Assembly (NCBI RefSeq): GCF_018613755.1
Contig: NZ_JAGGPP010000006.1
Location: 276,557 to 340,556, forward strand
Length of the DNA: 64,000 nt
Origin: Arthrobacter sp. ISL-72
Lineage (GTDB): Bacteria; Actinomycetota; Actinomycetes; Actinomycetales; Micrococcaceae
Reading direction: 5' to 3'
The translations under genes and the position numbers were made by a program. Below are positions 44,041-55,868 of the stretch, one piece after another. Numbering within the stretch: position 1 is the stretch's first letter; each line of letters begins with the position of its first letter. The notes under the pieces are model-generated. The model saw only the letters and a program-made list of their open reading frames with translations. It did no database searches and was not told the origin of the DNA.

Positions 44041-45993
44041 CTACCAGATGCTGACGCGCTCCTCCGCGGGCATCCACATTCCGTCCGTCTCCGCCACGCC
44101 GAATGCTTCGTGGAAGGCATCCAGGTTCTTGGAAATGGCATTGGTCCGGAACTCGTTGGGGGAGTGGGGGTCCGTGGCGAGCCGCCGGATGGCCTCCTCG
44201 GTCCGGATCACCTGCCGCCAGCCTGCAGCCCAGGATGCGAAGAACCGCTGCTGTCCGGTCAGTCCGTCCAGTACCGGCGGCTCCGCACCGTCGAGGCTGA
44301 TCAGGTAGGCCTTGTAGGCGATGGTGAGCCCGCCCAAGTCGCCGATGTTTTCACCGAGGGTGAGCTTGCCGTTGACGTGGTGGCCGGAGGCTGCAGTGGG
44401 CGAGAGCGCGTCGAACTGGGCCACCAGCTTCGAGGTCAGGGCTTCGAAAGCCGTCCGGTCTTCTTCGGTCCACCAGTTGCGGAGGGCACCGCCGCCGTCG
44501 AACTGGGAGCCCTGGTCATCGAAACCATGCCCAATCTCGTGTCCGATGACGGCGCCGATGCCGCCGTAGTTGACGGCGTCATCCGCGTCTGCCGTGAAGA
44601 ACGGTGCCTGGAGGATTGCCGCCGGGAACACAATCTCGTTAAGCAGCGGGTGGTAATAGGCGTTGACTGTCTGCGGCGTCATGAGCCACTTGTTCTTGTC
44701 TACCGGCTTGCCGACCTCGTCGAGGTGCCGGTCGACGTCGGCGTTGTGGGCCCGCTCCACGTTGCCGAGGAGATCGGCAGGGTCGATCTCCACAGCGGAG
44801 TAGTCGATCCACTCGTCGGGGTAGCCGATTTTGGCGCGGAAGGCTTCGAGCTTTTTGAGGGCTTCGACCTTCGTGTCCTCGCCCATCCACGCGAGCCCGG
44901 TGATGCTCTGCCGGTAGGCCTCGATCAGGTTCGCCACCAAGGTCTGCATCCGGGCCTTGTGGGATTCGGGAAAGTGCCGGGAAACGTAGATCTGGCCGAC
45001 CGCCTCGCCCAGGGAGGCTTCGACGACGGCGACGCCGCGCTTCCAGCGGTCCTTGTTCCGGGGGGTGCCGCTAATGGTGGTGCCGTAAAAGGCGAAGTTT
45101 GCATCCACAAATTCGGCGGAGAGATAGGGGGCAGCGGAGCTCACAACGCGCATGGCCAGCCACTCCTGCCACGCCGCCAGCGGCTCGGAATCGAGGAGGC
45201 CGGCAGCCCCGACGAAGAAATCAGGGGTGCTGACCACCAGCTCTTCACGTTTTTCCGGACTGATGCCGGCGGCCTCGAACCAGGTGTCCAGGAGCGGGAA
45301 CAGCTCCACGGCCTCAGCGGCGGACTTCAGGTTGTATGTTTTCTGCGGATCCCGGAGGGTTACGTTGTCCCAGTGGTGCGCAGCCAAGGCGGTCTCCAGC
45401 CCGACAACGCGTCCGGCCGCACCCTCCGGATCCGCGATGCCTGCCAGCCCGAACATGGTCCGGACGTGGCCGCGGTACGCCTCCACCATCGGAGCGAACT
45501 TCTCTTCGCGGTAGTAGGACTCGTCCGGCAGTCCGAGCCCGCCCTGGCCGGTGTACAGCAGGATCCGGTCCGGGTTGCCGGCGTCAGGGGCCGGGTAGAT
45601 GTAGAAGAGCCCGGATACGTCTGAACGGAAAAGCCTTCCGGTAAGTTCGATGACGTCCCGGACCGACTCCGTCGCGAAGACTGCGGCAAGCCGTTCCCGT
45701 ATGGGGTCCAGGCCCTTGGCTTCCACCGTGGCTTCATCCATGAAGCTGTTGTAGAGGTCGCCCACCTTCCGTTCGATGCCCGTGGCATCTTCGCCCCGGC
45801 CGGCGGCTTCTTCGATGATTTCCCTGACCGCCAGCTCGGAACCGTCCCGCAGAGCCGTGAAGGCTCCTTCGAGGGGGCGGTCGTCCGGAATGATCGTGCT
45901 CTTCAGCCACGCGCCGTTAATGTGCTGGTACAGGTCATCCTGCGGCCGCACGGTGTGGTCGATGTTGGACAGGTCGATCCCCGAGTTTGGCAC
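44041..45993 (-). CDS. M13 family zinc metallopeptidase (neprilysin/PepO-like)
   Basis: The 650-residue protein starts SGIDLSNIDHTVRPQDDLYQ, the usual M13 opening. The catalytic site VIGHEIGHGFDDQGSQFDGG (HExxH) and the third ligand in ENIGDLGGLTIAYKA (ExxxD) are intact, as is NAYYHPLLNEIVFPAAILQ. There is no signal peptide, so the enzyme is probably cytoplasmic and degrades oligopeptides. The GTG at 45993 is preferred because GAAGGAG lies upstream. Confidence 0.94.
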   Translation of the reverse strand: MPNSGIDLSNIDHTVRPQDDLYQHINGAWLKSTIIPDDRPLEGAFTALRDGSELAVREIIEEAAGRGEDATGIERKVGDLYNSFMDEATVEAKGLDPIRERLAAVFATESVRDVIELTGRLFRSDVSGLFYIYPAPDAGNPDRILLYTGQGGLGLPDESYYREEKFAPMVEAYRGHVRTMFGLAGIADPEGAAGRVVGLETALAAHHWDNVTLRDPQKTYNLKSAAEAVELFPLLDTWFEAAGISPEKREELVVSTPDFFVGAAGLLDSEPLAAWQEWLAMRVVSSAAPYLSAEFVDANFAFYGTTISGTPRNKDRWKRGVAVVEASLGEAVGQIYVSRHFPESHKARMQTLVANLIEAYRQSITGLAWMGEDTKVEALKKLEAFRAKIGYPDEWIDYSAVEIDPADLLGNVERAHNADVDRHLDEVGKPVDKNKWLMTPQTVNAYYHPLLNEIVFPAAILQAPFFTADADDAVNYGGIGAVIGHEIGHGFDDQGSQFDGGGALRNWWTEEDRTAFEALTSKLVAQFDALSPTAASGHHVNGKLTLGENIGDLGGLTIAYKAYLISLDGAEPPVLDGLTGQQRFFASWAAGWRQVIRTEEAIRRLATDPHSPNEFRTNAISKNLDAFHEAFGVAETDGMWMPAEERVSIW

Positions 45994-46107
45994 AAGTGCT
46001 CCTTCAGGTGAGGGCTGCCTCCGGCGCTGGCACCGGTGGCAGCGTCTGCATGGTGGACGTTGCTGGAGGTGTTGCTCCTTCATCTTACGCACCCGTGTTA
46101 CTGTGAA

Positions 46108-47987
<1,880 letters not shown>

Positions 47988-48079
47988 ACACATCATCGGA
48001 GCCGCTGACCTGCTGCGCCCCGGAGCAATCCGGAGGCGCAGCAGCCGCGTTTCCCGGAAGGTCAGTGCGAAGATTAACT

Positions 48080-48835
48080 GTGGCCCAACCATCCTCCTTC
48101 TCTGCGCGCGCGTACCGCGATGACGCCGTGGTGCTGCGCACCCACAAGCTGGGCGAAGCGGACCGCATCATCACCCTCCTCACCAAGCACCACGGCCAGG
48201 TCCGTGCGGTTGCCAAGGGCGTTCGCCGCACCAGCAGCCGTTTCGGCGCCCGCCTGGAACCCTTTATGGTGGCGGACCTTCAGCTGATTTCCGGACGGAC
48301 ACTGGACATCGTCACGCAGGCGGTGGCCAAGGGTGCCTACGGCGGCAACATCGCCGCGGACTACGGCCGCTACACGGTGGCGGCGGCCATGACCGAGACG
48401 GCCGAAAAGCTCACGGATGTGGACGGCGAGGCAGGCACCGCACAGTACAACCTCCTGGTGGGGGCCCTCGCCTCTTTGAGCCGCGGCGAGCACACCCCGG
48501 AACTGATCCTCGACTCGTATCTGCTGCGCGCCCTGGCCACCGGCGGATGGGCGCCAAGCTTCACCTCCTGTGCCCGCTGCGGCGCAGCTGGCCCGCACAC
48601 GGCCTTCTCGGCACCGCTCGGCGGCATGGTGTGCCATAACTGCCGTCCGCCCGGATCGCCGGCACCGGCCGCCGAGACAGTGTTCCTCCTCGGTGCACTG
48701 CTGACCGGGGACTGGACGACGGCGGACGCCTCCCAGGCGGTCCACCGGCGGGAGGCTGCCGGTTTGGTGGCCAGCTATCTGCAATGGCATCTTGAACGGG
48801 TGCTGAAATCACTCAAACATGTGGAGCGTAGCTGA
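48080..48835 (+). CDS. recO: DNA repair protein RecO
   Basis: The 251-residue protein has an N-terminal OB fold ([34 protein letters not shown]), a helical bundle and a zinc-like site with CARCGA and CHNC (CARC...CHNC). It loads RecA onto SSB-coated DNA with RecR. The GTG start at 48080 gives [16 protein letters not shown]. uppS follows two bases after the stop, suggesting an operon. Confidence 0.93.
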   Translation: MAQPSSFSARAYRDDAVVLRTHKLGEADRIITLLTKHHGQVRAVAKGVRRTSSRFGARLEPFMVADLQLISGRTLDIVTQAVAKGAYGGNIAADYGRYTVAAAMTETAEKLTDVDGEAGTAQYNLLVGALASLSRGEHTPELILDSYLLRALATGGWAPSFTSCARCGAAGPHTAFSAPLGGMVCHNCRPPGSPAPAAETVFLLGALLTGDWTTADASQAVHRREAAGLVASYLQWHLERVLKSLKHVERS

Positions 48836-48837
48836 CA

Positions 48838-49713
48838 GTGGCCCTTGGAAAAAAGAAACCCTCCGCACGGCAGCGGACGGCGCCGGTGACGGCACCGTAC
48901 CCGCACAGTTCCGGGGCAGTGCCTCCGGCCATTCCCGGCCAGTTCATCCCGCAGCACGTGGCGATCGTGATGGACGGCAACGGCCGCTGGGCCAACCAGC
49001 GGGGGCTGGCAAGGATTGAGGGACACAAAGCGGGCGAGCCGGCCCTGCTGGATGTTATTGCGGGCGCCATTGAGTTGGGCATCAAATATGTGACTGTCTA
49101 CGCCTTCTCGACTGAGAACTGGAGGCGTTCCCCGGAGGAGGTGCGCTTCCTGATGGGTTTTAACAAGGACGTGCTACGCCGCCAGCGGAACCAGCTGGAT
49201 GAGTGGGGCGTGCGGATCCGCTGGTCAGGACGCAGGCCCAGGTTGTGGGGTTCGGTGATCCGGGAGCTGGAAGAGGCCGAGGACTACACCAGGGGCAACA
49301 GCACCTGCACGTTGACCATGTGTGTTAATTACGGTGGCAGGGCCGAAATAGCCGACGCGGTTTCGGCCATCGCCGAAGACGTCGCGGCCGGGCGGCTGAA
49401 GCCCGGTGCCATCACGGAACGCACCATCCAGAAGTACCTGGACGAACCGGATCTTCCCGACGTGGACCTCTTCCTCCGGAGCTCCGGCGAACAGCGGCTG
49501 TCCAACTTCATGCTGTGGCAGTCCGCTTATGCGGAGTTTGTGTTCATGGATACCCTCTGGCCGGACGTGGACCGCCGCACCCTCTGGGACGCAGTGGAAA
49601 TCTATGCGCAGCGGGACCGCCGGTACGGCGGTGCCGTGGACGCGGCACAGGCGGTTGATGCGGCACCGGCCATCACGGATGATTCGGCATCCCGCGCCGA
49701 ACAGCACGGATAG
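48838..49713 (+). CDS. uppS: Isoprenyl transferase (undecaprenyl diphosphate synthase type)
   Basis: The 291-residue cis-prenyltransferase carries [17 protein letters not shown] with the catalytic Asp, [14 protein letters not shown], and the C-terminal [20 protein letters not shown] with the isopentenyl-diphosphate-binding Arg and Ser. It makes long-chain polyprenyl carriers for cell-wall synthesis. An extra 40 N-terminal residues and an Ala/Asp-rich C-terminal tail are present. The GTG at 48838 follows recO directly. Confidence 0.94.
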   Translation: MALGKKKPSARQRTAPVTAPYPHSSGAVPPAIPGQFIPQHVAIVMDGNGRWANQRGLARIEGHKAGEPALLDVIAGAIELGIKYVTVYAFSTENWRRSPEEVRFLMGFNKDVLRRQRNQLDEWGVRIRWSGRRPRLWGSVIRELEEAEDYTRGNSTCTLTMCVNYGGRAEIADAVSAIAEDVAAGRLKPGAITERTIQKYLDEPDLPDVDLFLRSSGEQRLSNFMLWQSAYAEFVFMDTLWPDVDRRTLWDAVEIYAQRDRRYGGAVDAAQAVDAAPAITDDSASRAEQHG

Positions 49714-49717
49714 CCGC

Positions 49718-49807
49718 TCAGCCCGGGTAGGAATGCAGCCACGCCACCAAGTCCCGGTATGCTTCCTGGCGCAGCCACTCCTGCGCGCCCTGCGCCGGCG
49801 CGCTCAC
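49718..49807 (-). CDS. Possible 29-residue coupled microprotein
   Basis: A GTG at 49807 overlaps the stop of the hydrolase gene (GTGA) and opens a frame ending at 49718: [20 protein letters not shown] then AWLHSYPG. It would form one amphipathic helix. It might be a translationally coupled small protein, or the hydrolase's old C-terminus displaced by a frameshift. No independent ribosome binding site is evident. Confidence 0.3.
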   Translation of the reverse strand: MSAPAQGAQEWLRQEAYRDLVAWLHSYPG

Positions 49808-50814
49808 TCGTTCCCGCCGTCGTCCTGGACGTATCCGTGGATCCAGCGGCTCAGCCGGGCGTAAGCGTCCGCCCGGACGCGGGGCGGTGAGAGGAAGACG
49901 TCGTGGAGGGCGCCGTCGATCCTTTCCAGGGTGACCGAGCGGCCCAGTGTCATGGCCCGGACCGCGATGGTGTTCACGTCCAGCACCGCGTCGGACCGCC
50001 GCATTGCCTCGTTCCAGACCATGCCGTTCTCGCTGGCTCCGGAGAGCAGGACCAGGATGGGGATGTCGATCCCCAGCCCGCGGGCCACCCGGGAATGCCC
50101 GGCCAGCACCGCGCTGAGCCATCCTGCCCTTACCGGGAACGCCATGGGCGGCCGGTACTTGTTGTCCAGCGTCCACTCGCCTTCCGCCTCGCTGCTGATA
50201 CTGCGCCAGTAGAAGCCGCGTTCCGGCAGGCGCAGCACCGCCTCGGGCCGGTACTTGGCCAGCGGACCGACCATCGACCTGGCCGCCCGCCGGACCAGGG
50301 AGCTTCCCTGCATTTCCAGCCACGGGCTGTTAAGAACCAGCTGGGCGGCCGTTCCCGGATGGCGGTTGACATACAAAGCGGCAATCAGGCCGCCGGTCGA
50401 GTGACCCATCAAGGTCAGCGAGGGCGTGCCGGCCTGCTCCGGCCAAAGCGAGCCGATGATTCCGATTGCCTTGCTGATTTCGGCGTCGTAGTCCTCAAGG
50501 TCGGCCACGTAGCCCCCGTGGGTATCAGGCTGCAGGCTCCGTCCGTGGTTATGCATGTCCAGTGCGAAGAACTCGAAGCCCTTGTCCGTCCAGAACCTGG
50601 CCAGCTCCACATTGAAGAAGTAGTCGCTCCAACCGTGCAGGAAGAGGACGGCGCGCCGGGGGAGTGGCCGGTGTCCGGAATCGTTCGCCCCTTCCGTTGA
50701 CGCTTGCGGCACATGCCGCACCAGCGTTGCAGTGCGGTCCACACCGTCGTTGCCCGCGGCCGTGTAGGAACAGGCTAAGAAATCGTGCCCCAGGATATCT
50801 GTCTGCCAGTTCAT
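49804..50814 (-). CDS. Alpha/beta hydrolase (serine aminopeptidase S33-like)
   Basis: The 336-residue hydrolase has an oxyanion-loop HGWSDYFFN, nucleophile elbow [13 protein letters not shown] (Ser), acid region [11 protein letters not shown] and catalytic His in [11 protein letters not shown]. It resembles monoacylglycerol lipase/lysophospholipase-type enzymes. There is no signal peptide. Substrate unknown. It is divergent from pyrD. Confidence 0.88.
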   Translation of the reverse strand: MNWQTDILGHDFLACSYTAAGNDGVDRTATLVRHVPQASTEGANDSGHRPLPRRAVLFLHGWSDYFFNVELARFWTDKGFEFFALDMHNHGRSLQPDTHGGYVADLEDYDAEISKAIGIIGSLWPEQAGTPSLTLMGHSTGGLIAALYVNRHPGTAAQLVLNSPWLEMQGSSLVRRAARSMVGPLAKYRPEAVLRLPERGFYWRSISSEAEGEWTLDNKYRPPMAFPVRAGWLSAVLAGHSRVARGLGIDIPILVLLSGASENGMVWNEAMRRSDAVLDVNTIAVRAMTLGRSVTLERIDGALHDVFLSPPRVRADAYARLSRWIHGYVQDDGGNE

Positions 50815-50939
50815 TTCATCAGCCTAGACAACACATGCCCGAGCGGCGACGCAACCGGGCCGCCTGCCGGATTCGTCACACCGCTGAGTGGCGTGCGCGC
50901 CGGTTTGGTCTCCGGAGCCTGAACCGGAAAACTGGAGGC

Positions 50940-52013
50940 ATGCGCGTATACCCCACCTTCTTTCGCCTGGCCTTTTCCTGGATGGACGCCGAACGCGCCC
51001 ACAAGATCGGCTTTCGTGCCATCAGGCTGGCCCACAGTTCAAGGGCGGGCAGGGTGCTCGCCAAATTCACGGCCCCCGCGCCGTCCCTTCAGACCTCCGC
51101 TTTCGGCGTGACCTTTCCTTCTCCGTTCGGCCTCGCCGCGGGTTTTGACAAGGAGGGGCATGGCATCGAGGCGATGACCGAACTCGGGTTCGGCCACGTG
51201 GAGGTCGGCACCATCACCGGGCAGGCCCAGCCGGGCAACGAAAAGCCCCGGCTGTTCCGCCTCGTCGAGGACAGGGCCGTCATCAACCGGATGGGGTTCA
51301 ACAACGACGGCGCCACCGCCGTGGCGCCCCGGCTCAAGGCAGCACGGGCTGCCCTCCAGCGCCGGCACCCGGGGGTCCGCCCGGTGATCGGTGTCAACAT
51401 CGGCAAGAGCAAGGTGGTGGAGCTCGAAGACGCAGTCAGCGATTATCTCGTCAGCGCCAGGAGCCTGGCGCCCGCAGCCGACTACCTCGTGGTCAATGTC
51501 AGTTCCCCCAACACACCGGGGCTTCGCCTGCTCCAGAACGTCGAGACCCTCCGCCCGCTGCTCAAAGCAGTCGGTGAGGAAGCGGACCGGGCCGCCGGGA
51601 GGCACGTCCCGTTGCTGGTGAAAATCGCCCCGGACCTGACCGACGAGGATATCGACGACGTCGCACGGCTAGCGCTGGACCTCAAACTGGACGGGATCAT
51701 CGCCACGAACACCACCATCGGACGGGAGGGACTTACCTCCAGCCCGGCAAAGATCCAGGAGTGCGGTCCGGGGGGCCTGTCCGGCGCACCGCTGAAAGCC
51801 CGGTCGCTGGAAGTCCTGCGGCGCCTGCGGGATGCCACCGGCGGCTCCCTCACCCTGGTGTCGGTTGGAGGCGTCGAGACGGCCCGGGACGTCCAGGAAC
51901 GGCTCGATGCCGGGGCCACCCTGGTGCAGGGGTACACGGCCTTCCTCTACGAAGGTCCCTTCTGGGCAGCCCACATCAACCGGCAGCTGGCCAAGCACCC
52001 CGCACGCCGCTAG
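50940..52013 (+). CDS. pyrD: Dihydroorotate dehydrogenase (quinone)
   Basis: The 357-residue class 2 DHODH has an N-terminal membrane-associating helix ([20 protein letters not shown]), [62 protein letters not shown] (catalytic Ser), [10 protein letters not shown] and the FMN-phosphate site [20 protein letters not shown]. It oxidises dihydroorotate in pyrimidine synthesis with transfer of electrons to quinone. GGAGG directly precedes the ATG at 50940. Confidence 0.96.
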   Translation: MRVYPTFFRLAFSWMDAERAHKIGFRAIRLAHSSRAGRVLAKFTAPAPSLQTSAFGVTFPSPFGLAAGFDKEGHGIEAMTELGFGHVEVGTITGQAQPGNEKPRLFRLVEDRAVINRMGFNNDGATAVAPRLKAARAALQRRHPGVRPVIGVNIGKSKVVELEDAVSDYLVSARSLAPAADYLVVNVSSPNTPGLRLLQNVETLRPLLKAVGEEADRAAGRHVPLLVKIAPDLTDEDIDDVARLALDLKLDGIIATNTTIGREGLTSSPAKIQECGPGGLSGAPLKARSLEVLRRLRDATGGSLTLVSVGGVETARDVQERLDAGATLVQGYTAFLYEGPFWAAHINRQLAKHPARR

Positions 52014-52046
52014 GCCGCTCCTCCGGCCAAGCCGCCCGCATACGAA

Positions 52047-52082
52047 AAAGCCCCCGGCAGTCGTCCGACTGCCGGGGGCTTT
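52047..52082. terminator. Bidirectional rho-independent terminator
   Basis: The 17-base stem AAAGCCCCCGGCAGTCG / CGACTGCCGGGGGCTTT with a TC loop has A-rich and T-rich flanks on both strands. It serves both pyrD and the convergent DUF3043 gene. Confidence 0.93.
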
Positions 52083-52091
52083 GTGCCTGAA

Positions 52092-52694
52092 TCAGGCGGG
52101 GAATTCTCCGCGCTTGACCAGCGGCTTGGGAAGGCGCAGGCGGCGGAACTGAAGGGAGCGCATGGCGCCGTACCAGACGGTGCCGCGTTCCACCTCGCCG
52201 AACTTTTCGGCGAGGCGCTTGCGGAGCTTCCGGGACAGGATGAAAACGTCAACGAAGACGGCAAGGAACATGACCCAGAAGGCGCCCAGCACGTAGATCA
52301 TCATCTCGCTGGTGGACGGAACCAGCAGCGAAACGATCACGAACACGAGGGCACCAAACATCAGGTATTCGCCCAGGCTAAAACGGGCATCCACGTAATC
52401 GCGGGCATAGCGCTTCTGCGGTCCCTTGTCCCGAAGGGGCAGGAATTTTTCGTCGCCGGTGTCCAGCGCCTGGCGCATCTTGATGCGCTGTTCCTGGACA
52501 GCGGCCCGCTCCGCTGCTTTGGAGGCCTTCCGGTCTTCCGGCACCAACGGCCGCCTCCGTGCCGCTTCCTGTTCCTTGCGCTTGGGCGTGGGCGCACCCT
52601 TGCCAAGGGCGGCATCCTGCCGGGCCAAAGCCTCGGCTGCCTGCTGGTCAACTACGTCCTGCGCCGTCGGCGCTTCCTTTTTACGTCCAAACAC
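52092..52694 (-). CDS. DUF3043 membrane protein
   Basis: The 200-residue actinobacterial protein starts MFGRKKEAPTAQDVVDQQAA and has a long charged cytoplasmic N-terminal half (RRRPLVPEDRKASKAAERAA). Two membrane helices follow (YLMFGALVFVIVSLLVPS, MIYVLGAFWVMFLAVFVDVF), then a basic tail. This matches DUF3043 over its full length. Function unknown. Confidence 0.9.
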   Translation of the reverse strand: MFGRKKEAPTAQDVVDQQAAEALARQDAALGKGAPTPKRKEQEAARRRPLVPEDRKASKAAERAAVQEQRIKMRQALDTGDEKFLPLRDKGPQKRYARDYVDARFSLGEYLMFGALVFVIVSLLVPSTSEMMIYVLGAFWVMFLAVFVDVFILSRKLRKRLAEKFGEVERGTVWYGAMRSLQFRRLRLPKPLVKRGEFPA

Positions 52695-52823
52695 CCCTCA
52701 AGAATACCTTGCACCCACTGGCGGAATGTCACCTGCAGGGCCAGGCAGGCGGCTGATGAAGGCGCCGCCGCGCGGGGCCTTGGAGTGTTTGCTGTGGTCT
52801 CGGACGCAGGTAGGGTTTTGGCC

Positions 52824-52877
52824 ATGACTTCATCACCGGCCAAGACCCCGCAAAACTCGGCGCAGGATACGGCGTGA
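52824..52877 (+). CDS. Short upstream frame, possible displaced N-terminus of the M20 peptidase
   Basis: ATG at 52824 opens MTSSPAKTPQNSAQDTA and stops at TGA 52875-52877, overlapping the GTG of the peptidase gene. Its composition resembles the natural start of such peptidases. Either it is a 17-codon coupled leader or a one-base loss near 52870 has separated the N-terminus from the main gene. Confidence 0.35.
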   Translation: MTSSPAKTPQNSAQDTA

Positions 52878-54253
52878 TCGACGTCGAGGCCCTGCGCGGG
52901 GCCGTCCATGAGTCCTTTGACGCCACCGTTGAAAACCTGAAGGATCTCGTTGAGGTGCCCGGCATCGCCTGGCCCAGCTTCGACCCTGCCCCGCTGGACG
53001 CCAGCGCAGAGGCGGTCGCAGAACTGGTGCGCGCTGCCGGGATCGAGGATGTCAGGATCCTGCGCTGCAATAAGAAGGACGGCTCGCCCGGTGGACCGGC
53101 CGTAGTGGCGCGCCGCCCGGCCGCTGCGGGAAAGCCGACGATCCTGTTGTACGCCCACCACGACGTACAGCCGATCGGGGACCCGGAACTGTGGGACACA
53201 TCGCCGTTCATAGCAGTCGAATACGGCGGCCGGCTTTACGGACGAGGGGCGGCCGACGATAAAGCCGGCGTCATGGCCCACATAGCTGCTTACACCGCCG
53301 TCATGCAGGTGCTGGGAGACGAGCTGGGCCTCGGCGTGACCTTTTTCATCGAAGGCGAGGAGGAGGCCGGTTCGCCGACGTTCCGCACTTTCCTGGAAAC
53401 CCACCGGGACCTGCTGCGCGCCGACGTAATCGTCGTGGCCGACTCCAGCAACTGGAAAGTCGGCATTCCAGCCCTGACCACCAGCCTGCGCGGCCTTGTT
53501 GACGGCACGATTGAAGTCCAGGTCCTGGAACACGCCGTCCACTCCGGGATGTTTGGCGGGGCAGTCCTGGATGCTCCCACACTGCTTTCACGCCTTATTG
53601 CCACGCTGCATGACGACGACGGCAGCGTCGCCGTGAAGGGCCTCGTCAGCAGGGACGACGTTTCTGTCGACCTCACGGAAGAGGAGTACCGCGCCGACGC
53701 GTCAGTGCTGGAGGGCGTGCAGCTGGCGGGAACCGGAAGCATCGCCTCCCGGCTGTGGACCAAACCGGCACTCTCGATCATCGGCTTCGACGCTCCCGCC
53801 GTGAACGTGGCCTCCAACACCCTGTTGCCCCGGGCCCGCGCCAAGTACAGCCTGCGCCTCGCACCCGGGCAGGACCCCGCCGACGCCATGGCCGCCATGC
53901 GGAACCACGTCGAGTCCAACGCGCCGTTCGGGGCGAAGGTGATATTTACCCCGGGGGAGAGCGGAAACGCGTTCCTCACTGACACGGGTTCCCCCGCCGC
54001 CGGGATGGCAATGTGGGCGCTGGGTGAATCCTGGGGCGTTCCTGCGGTGGAGATGGGCATCGGCGGTTCGATCCCCTTTATTGCTGACCTGATGGAGGTC
54101 TACCCGGAGGTACAGATCCTGGTGACCGGCGTTGAGGATCCCGATTCACGGGCGCACAGCGCCAACGAGTCGCTTCACTTGGCGGACTTCCGCAATGCCG
54201 TGGTGGCGGAAGCACTGCTGCTGGCACGGCTCAATGATGAGGGCCTTGGCTAA
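52874..54253 (+). CDS. M20 family metallopeptidase (dipeptidase)
   Basis: The 459-residue protein has metal-binding and catalytic sites of M20 enzymes in order: LLYAHHDVQPIGDPELWDTS (His and Asp), GRGAADDKAGVMAHIAA, the general base pair in FIEGEEEAGSP, VVADSS and the C-terminal His in EDPDSRAHSANESL. It probably hydrolyses dipeptides or N-acyl amino acids in the cytoplasm. The GTG at 52874 is used because the frame is closed further upstream; see the short upstream frame. Confidence 0.92.
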   Translation: MIDVEALRGAVHESFDATVENLKDLVEVPGIAWPSFDPAPLDASAEAVAELVRAAGIEDVRILRCNKKDGSPGGPAVVARRPAAAGKPTILLYAHHDVQPIGDPELWDTSPFIAVEYGGRLYGRGAADDKAGVMAHIAAYTAVMQVLGDELGLGVTFFIEGEEEAGSPTFRTFLETHRDLLRADVIVVADSSNWKVGIPALTTSLRGLVDGTIEVQVLEHAVHSGMFGGAVLDAPTLLSRLIATLHDDDGSVAVKGLVSRDDVSVDLTEEEYRADASVLEGVQLAGTGSIASRLWTKPALSIIGFDAPAVNVASNTLLPRARAKYSLRLAPGQDPADAMAAMRNHVESNAPFGAKVIFTPGESGNAFLTDTGSPAAGMAMWALGESWGVPAVEMGIGGSIPFIADLMEVYPEVQILVTGVEDPDSRAHSANESLHLADFRNAVVAEALLLARLNDEGLG

Positions 54254-54416
54254 CGGACCGCTGCAACAGGGAACATCCAGCGCACGGCCACGGTTACGTC
54301 AGGAGTTAGAGCTACAGGCAGGATCGACGTAGCATGTAGCTATAGCCCATACCGTTTCCGTAGGGGCGGGCAACGCGCAAGCGGAGTCGCCACCACCGTC
54401 GTAAGAAGGTAGGCCA

Positions 54417-54800
54417 ATGAGCACTACAACCAATGAAAACAGCATCGACGCCACCGCCAGCGAGGAGCTGGCCACCCACGAGGTCCAGCTGACCGATGTT
54501 GCCGCCGGCAAGGTCCGCAGCCTGCTGGAGCAGGAAGGCCGCACCGATCTGCGACTGCGCGTTGCTGTCCAGCCGGGCGGTTGCTCGGGGCTGATTTACC
54601 AGCTCTACTTCGACGAGCGGCTGCTCGACGGGGATGCCGTGCGTGATTACGACGGAGTCGAGGTCGTAGTGGATAAGATGAGCGTTCCGTATCTCAGCGG
54701 CGCCAGCATCGACTTCGAGGACACCATCTCGAAGCAGGGTTTCACCATTGACAATCCCAACGCCGGCGGCTCCTGCGCGTGCGGAGATTCTTTCCACTAA
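54417..54800 (+). CDS. erpA: Iron-sulfur cluster insertion protein (IscA/ErpA type)
   Basis: The 127-residue A-type carrier has VQLTDVAAGKVRSLLEQEG, RVAVQPGGCSGLIYQLYFDE and NPNAGGSCACGDSFH, giving the three cluster-binding cysteines (C...CxC). It delivers Fe-S clusters to target enzymes. It lies upstream of cytochrome oxidase genes, a common actinobacterial placement. Confidence 0.93.
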   Translation: MSTTTNENSIDATASEELATHEVQLTDVAAGKVRSLLEQEGRTDLRLRVAVQPGGCSGLIYQLYFDERLLDGDAVRDYDGVEVVVDKMSVPYLSGASIDFEDTISKQGFTIDNPNAGGSCACGDSFH

Positions 54801-54985
54801 CCTGGCTCTTTGCCCCATATCAGCTTGCAGTCGGCACCGGTGCGAACCGGTGCCGACGCACTGTGCCGACATGTGAGCGAAAACCCCCGGGGAGCGGTAA
54901 GCTCTACATCGAGTAGTAAAACTTTTAGTGTGCCCGGGGAGCCATCTACGGCCCGGGCAACAGCAACAAGTAGGAAGGGCCGTCT

Positions 54986-55858
54986 GTGAGTTCGCAGAAC
55001 CGAACCGGCAGCCGACGCAAACAGATCACTACGATCACTGGCTTGGCACTAGCCGGCGCGTTGGCTTTGACTGGATGTTCACCAGAGGTACAGAGAGGCT
55101 GGTTGCCCACCGAGCGTGGCACCACCAATCACACTGACCGCATCATGGACCTCTGGGTCAACTCGTGGATTGCCGCACTGGTCGTCGGCATCATCACCTG
55201 GGGGCTGATGGTCTGGTGCATCGTCGCCTACCGCCGCCGCAAAGGCACCGTCGGTTTCCCGCGGCAGACCAGCTTCAACCTTCCCCTTGAGGTTTTCTAC
55301 CTCACCATCCCGCTGTTCATGGTGCTGGTGTTCTTCTACTTCACCGACCGCGACCAGCAGGCGATCGACAACCGCTCCCAGCCGGCCGACGTCGTTGTTG
55401 ACGTCCGCGGCAAGCAGTGGGCCTGGGACTTCAACTACAAGCAGGGCGACGTCATCACCGGTGATGTGCATGAAGCCGGCGTCCAGGCGCACCTCACCGG
55501 CGCTGAGATCGACAAGGACAAGCTGCCCACGCTGTACCTTCCCGTGAACAAGTCGGTGGACCTGGAGCTCAACTCCCGCGACGTCATCCACTCGTTCTGG
55601 GTTCCCGCCTTCCTGCAGAAGCGCGACATGATTCCCGGCAAGACGAACTACATCAGGTTCACCCCCACCAAGGAGGGCACCTATGACGGTAAGTGTGCCG
55701 AACTCTGCGGCGAATACCACTCCGAAATGCTGTTCCGCGTGAAGGTCGTCTCCGAATCGGAGTTCCAGGCGCACCTGGAGCAGCTGCGCCAGGACGGCAA
55801 CTCCGGCCTGCTCGGCGAAGAGTACGACCGCAACCCGAACCTGAACGAAATTAAGTAA
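54986..55858 (+). CDS. ctaC: Cytochrome c oxidase subunit II
   Basis: The 290-residue protein has a signal peptide with a lipobox-like LALTGC, two membrane helices ([38 protein letters not shown]) and a CuA domain: the aromatic QWAWDFNY, the ligand His in [10 protein letters not shown] and [12 protein letters not shown] carrying two Cys, the Glu-bearing backbone ligand, His and Met. It accepts electrons from the bc1 complex. The GTG start at 54986 follows AGGAAGGG. Confidence 0.96.
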   Translation: MSSQNRTGSRRKQITTITGLALAGALALTGCSPEVQRGWLPTERGTTNHTDRIMDLWVNSWIAALVVGIITWGLMVWCIVAYRRRKGTVGFPRQTSFNLPLEVFYLTIPLFMVLVFFYFTDRDQQAIDNRSQPADVVVDVRGKQWAWDFNYKQGDVITGDVHEAGVQAHLTGAEIDKDKLPTLYLPVNKSVDLELNSRDVIHSFWVPAFLQKRDMIPGKTNYIRFTPTKEGTYDGKCAELCGEYHSEMLFRVKVVSESEFQAHLEQLRQDGNSGLLGEEYDRNPNLNEIK

Positions 55859-55868
55859 GGGGAGCGAC

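Noticed and set aside
44110..45624. 504-codon open frame on the plus strand
   Set aside because: It lies opposite the M13 peptidase gene, which has a complete active site; the frame has no motif of its own.
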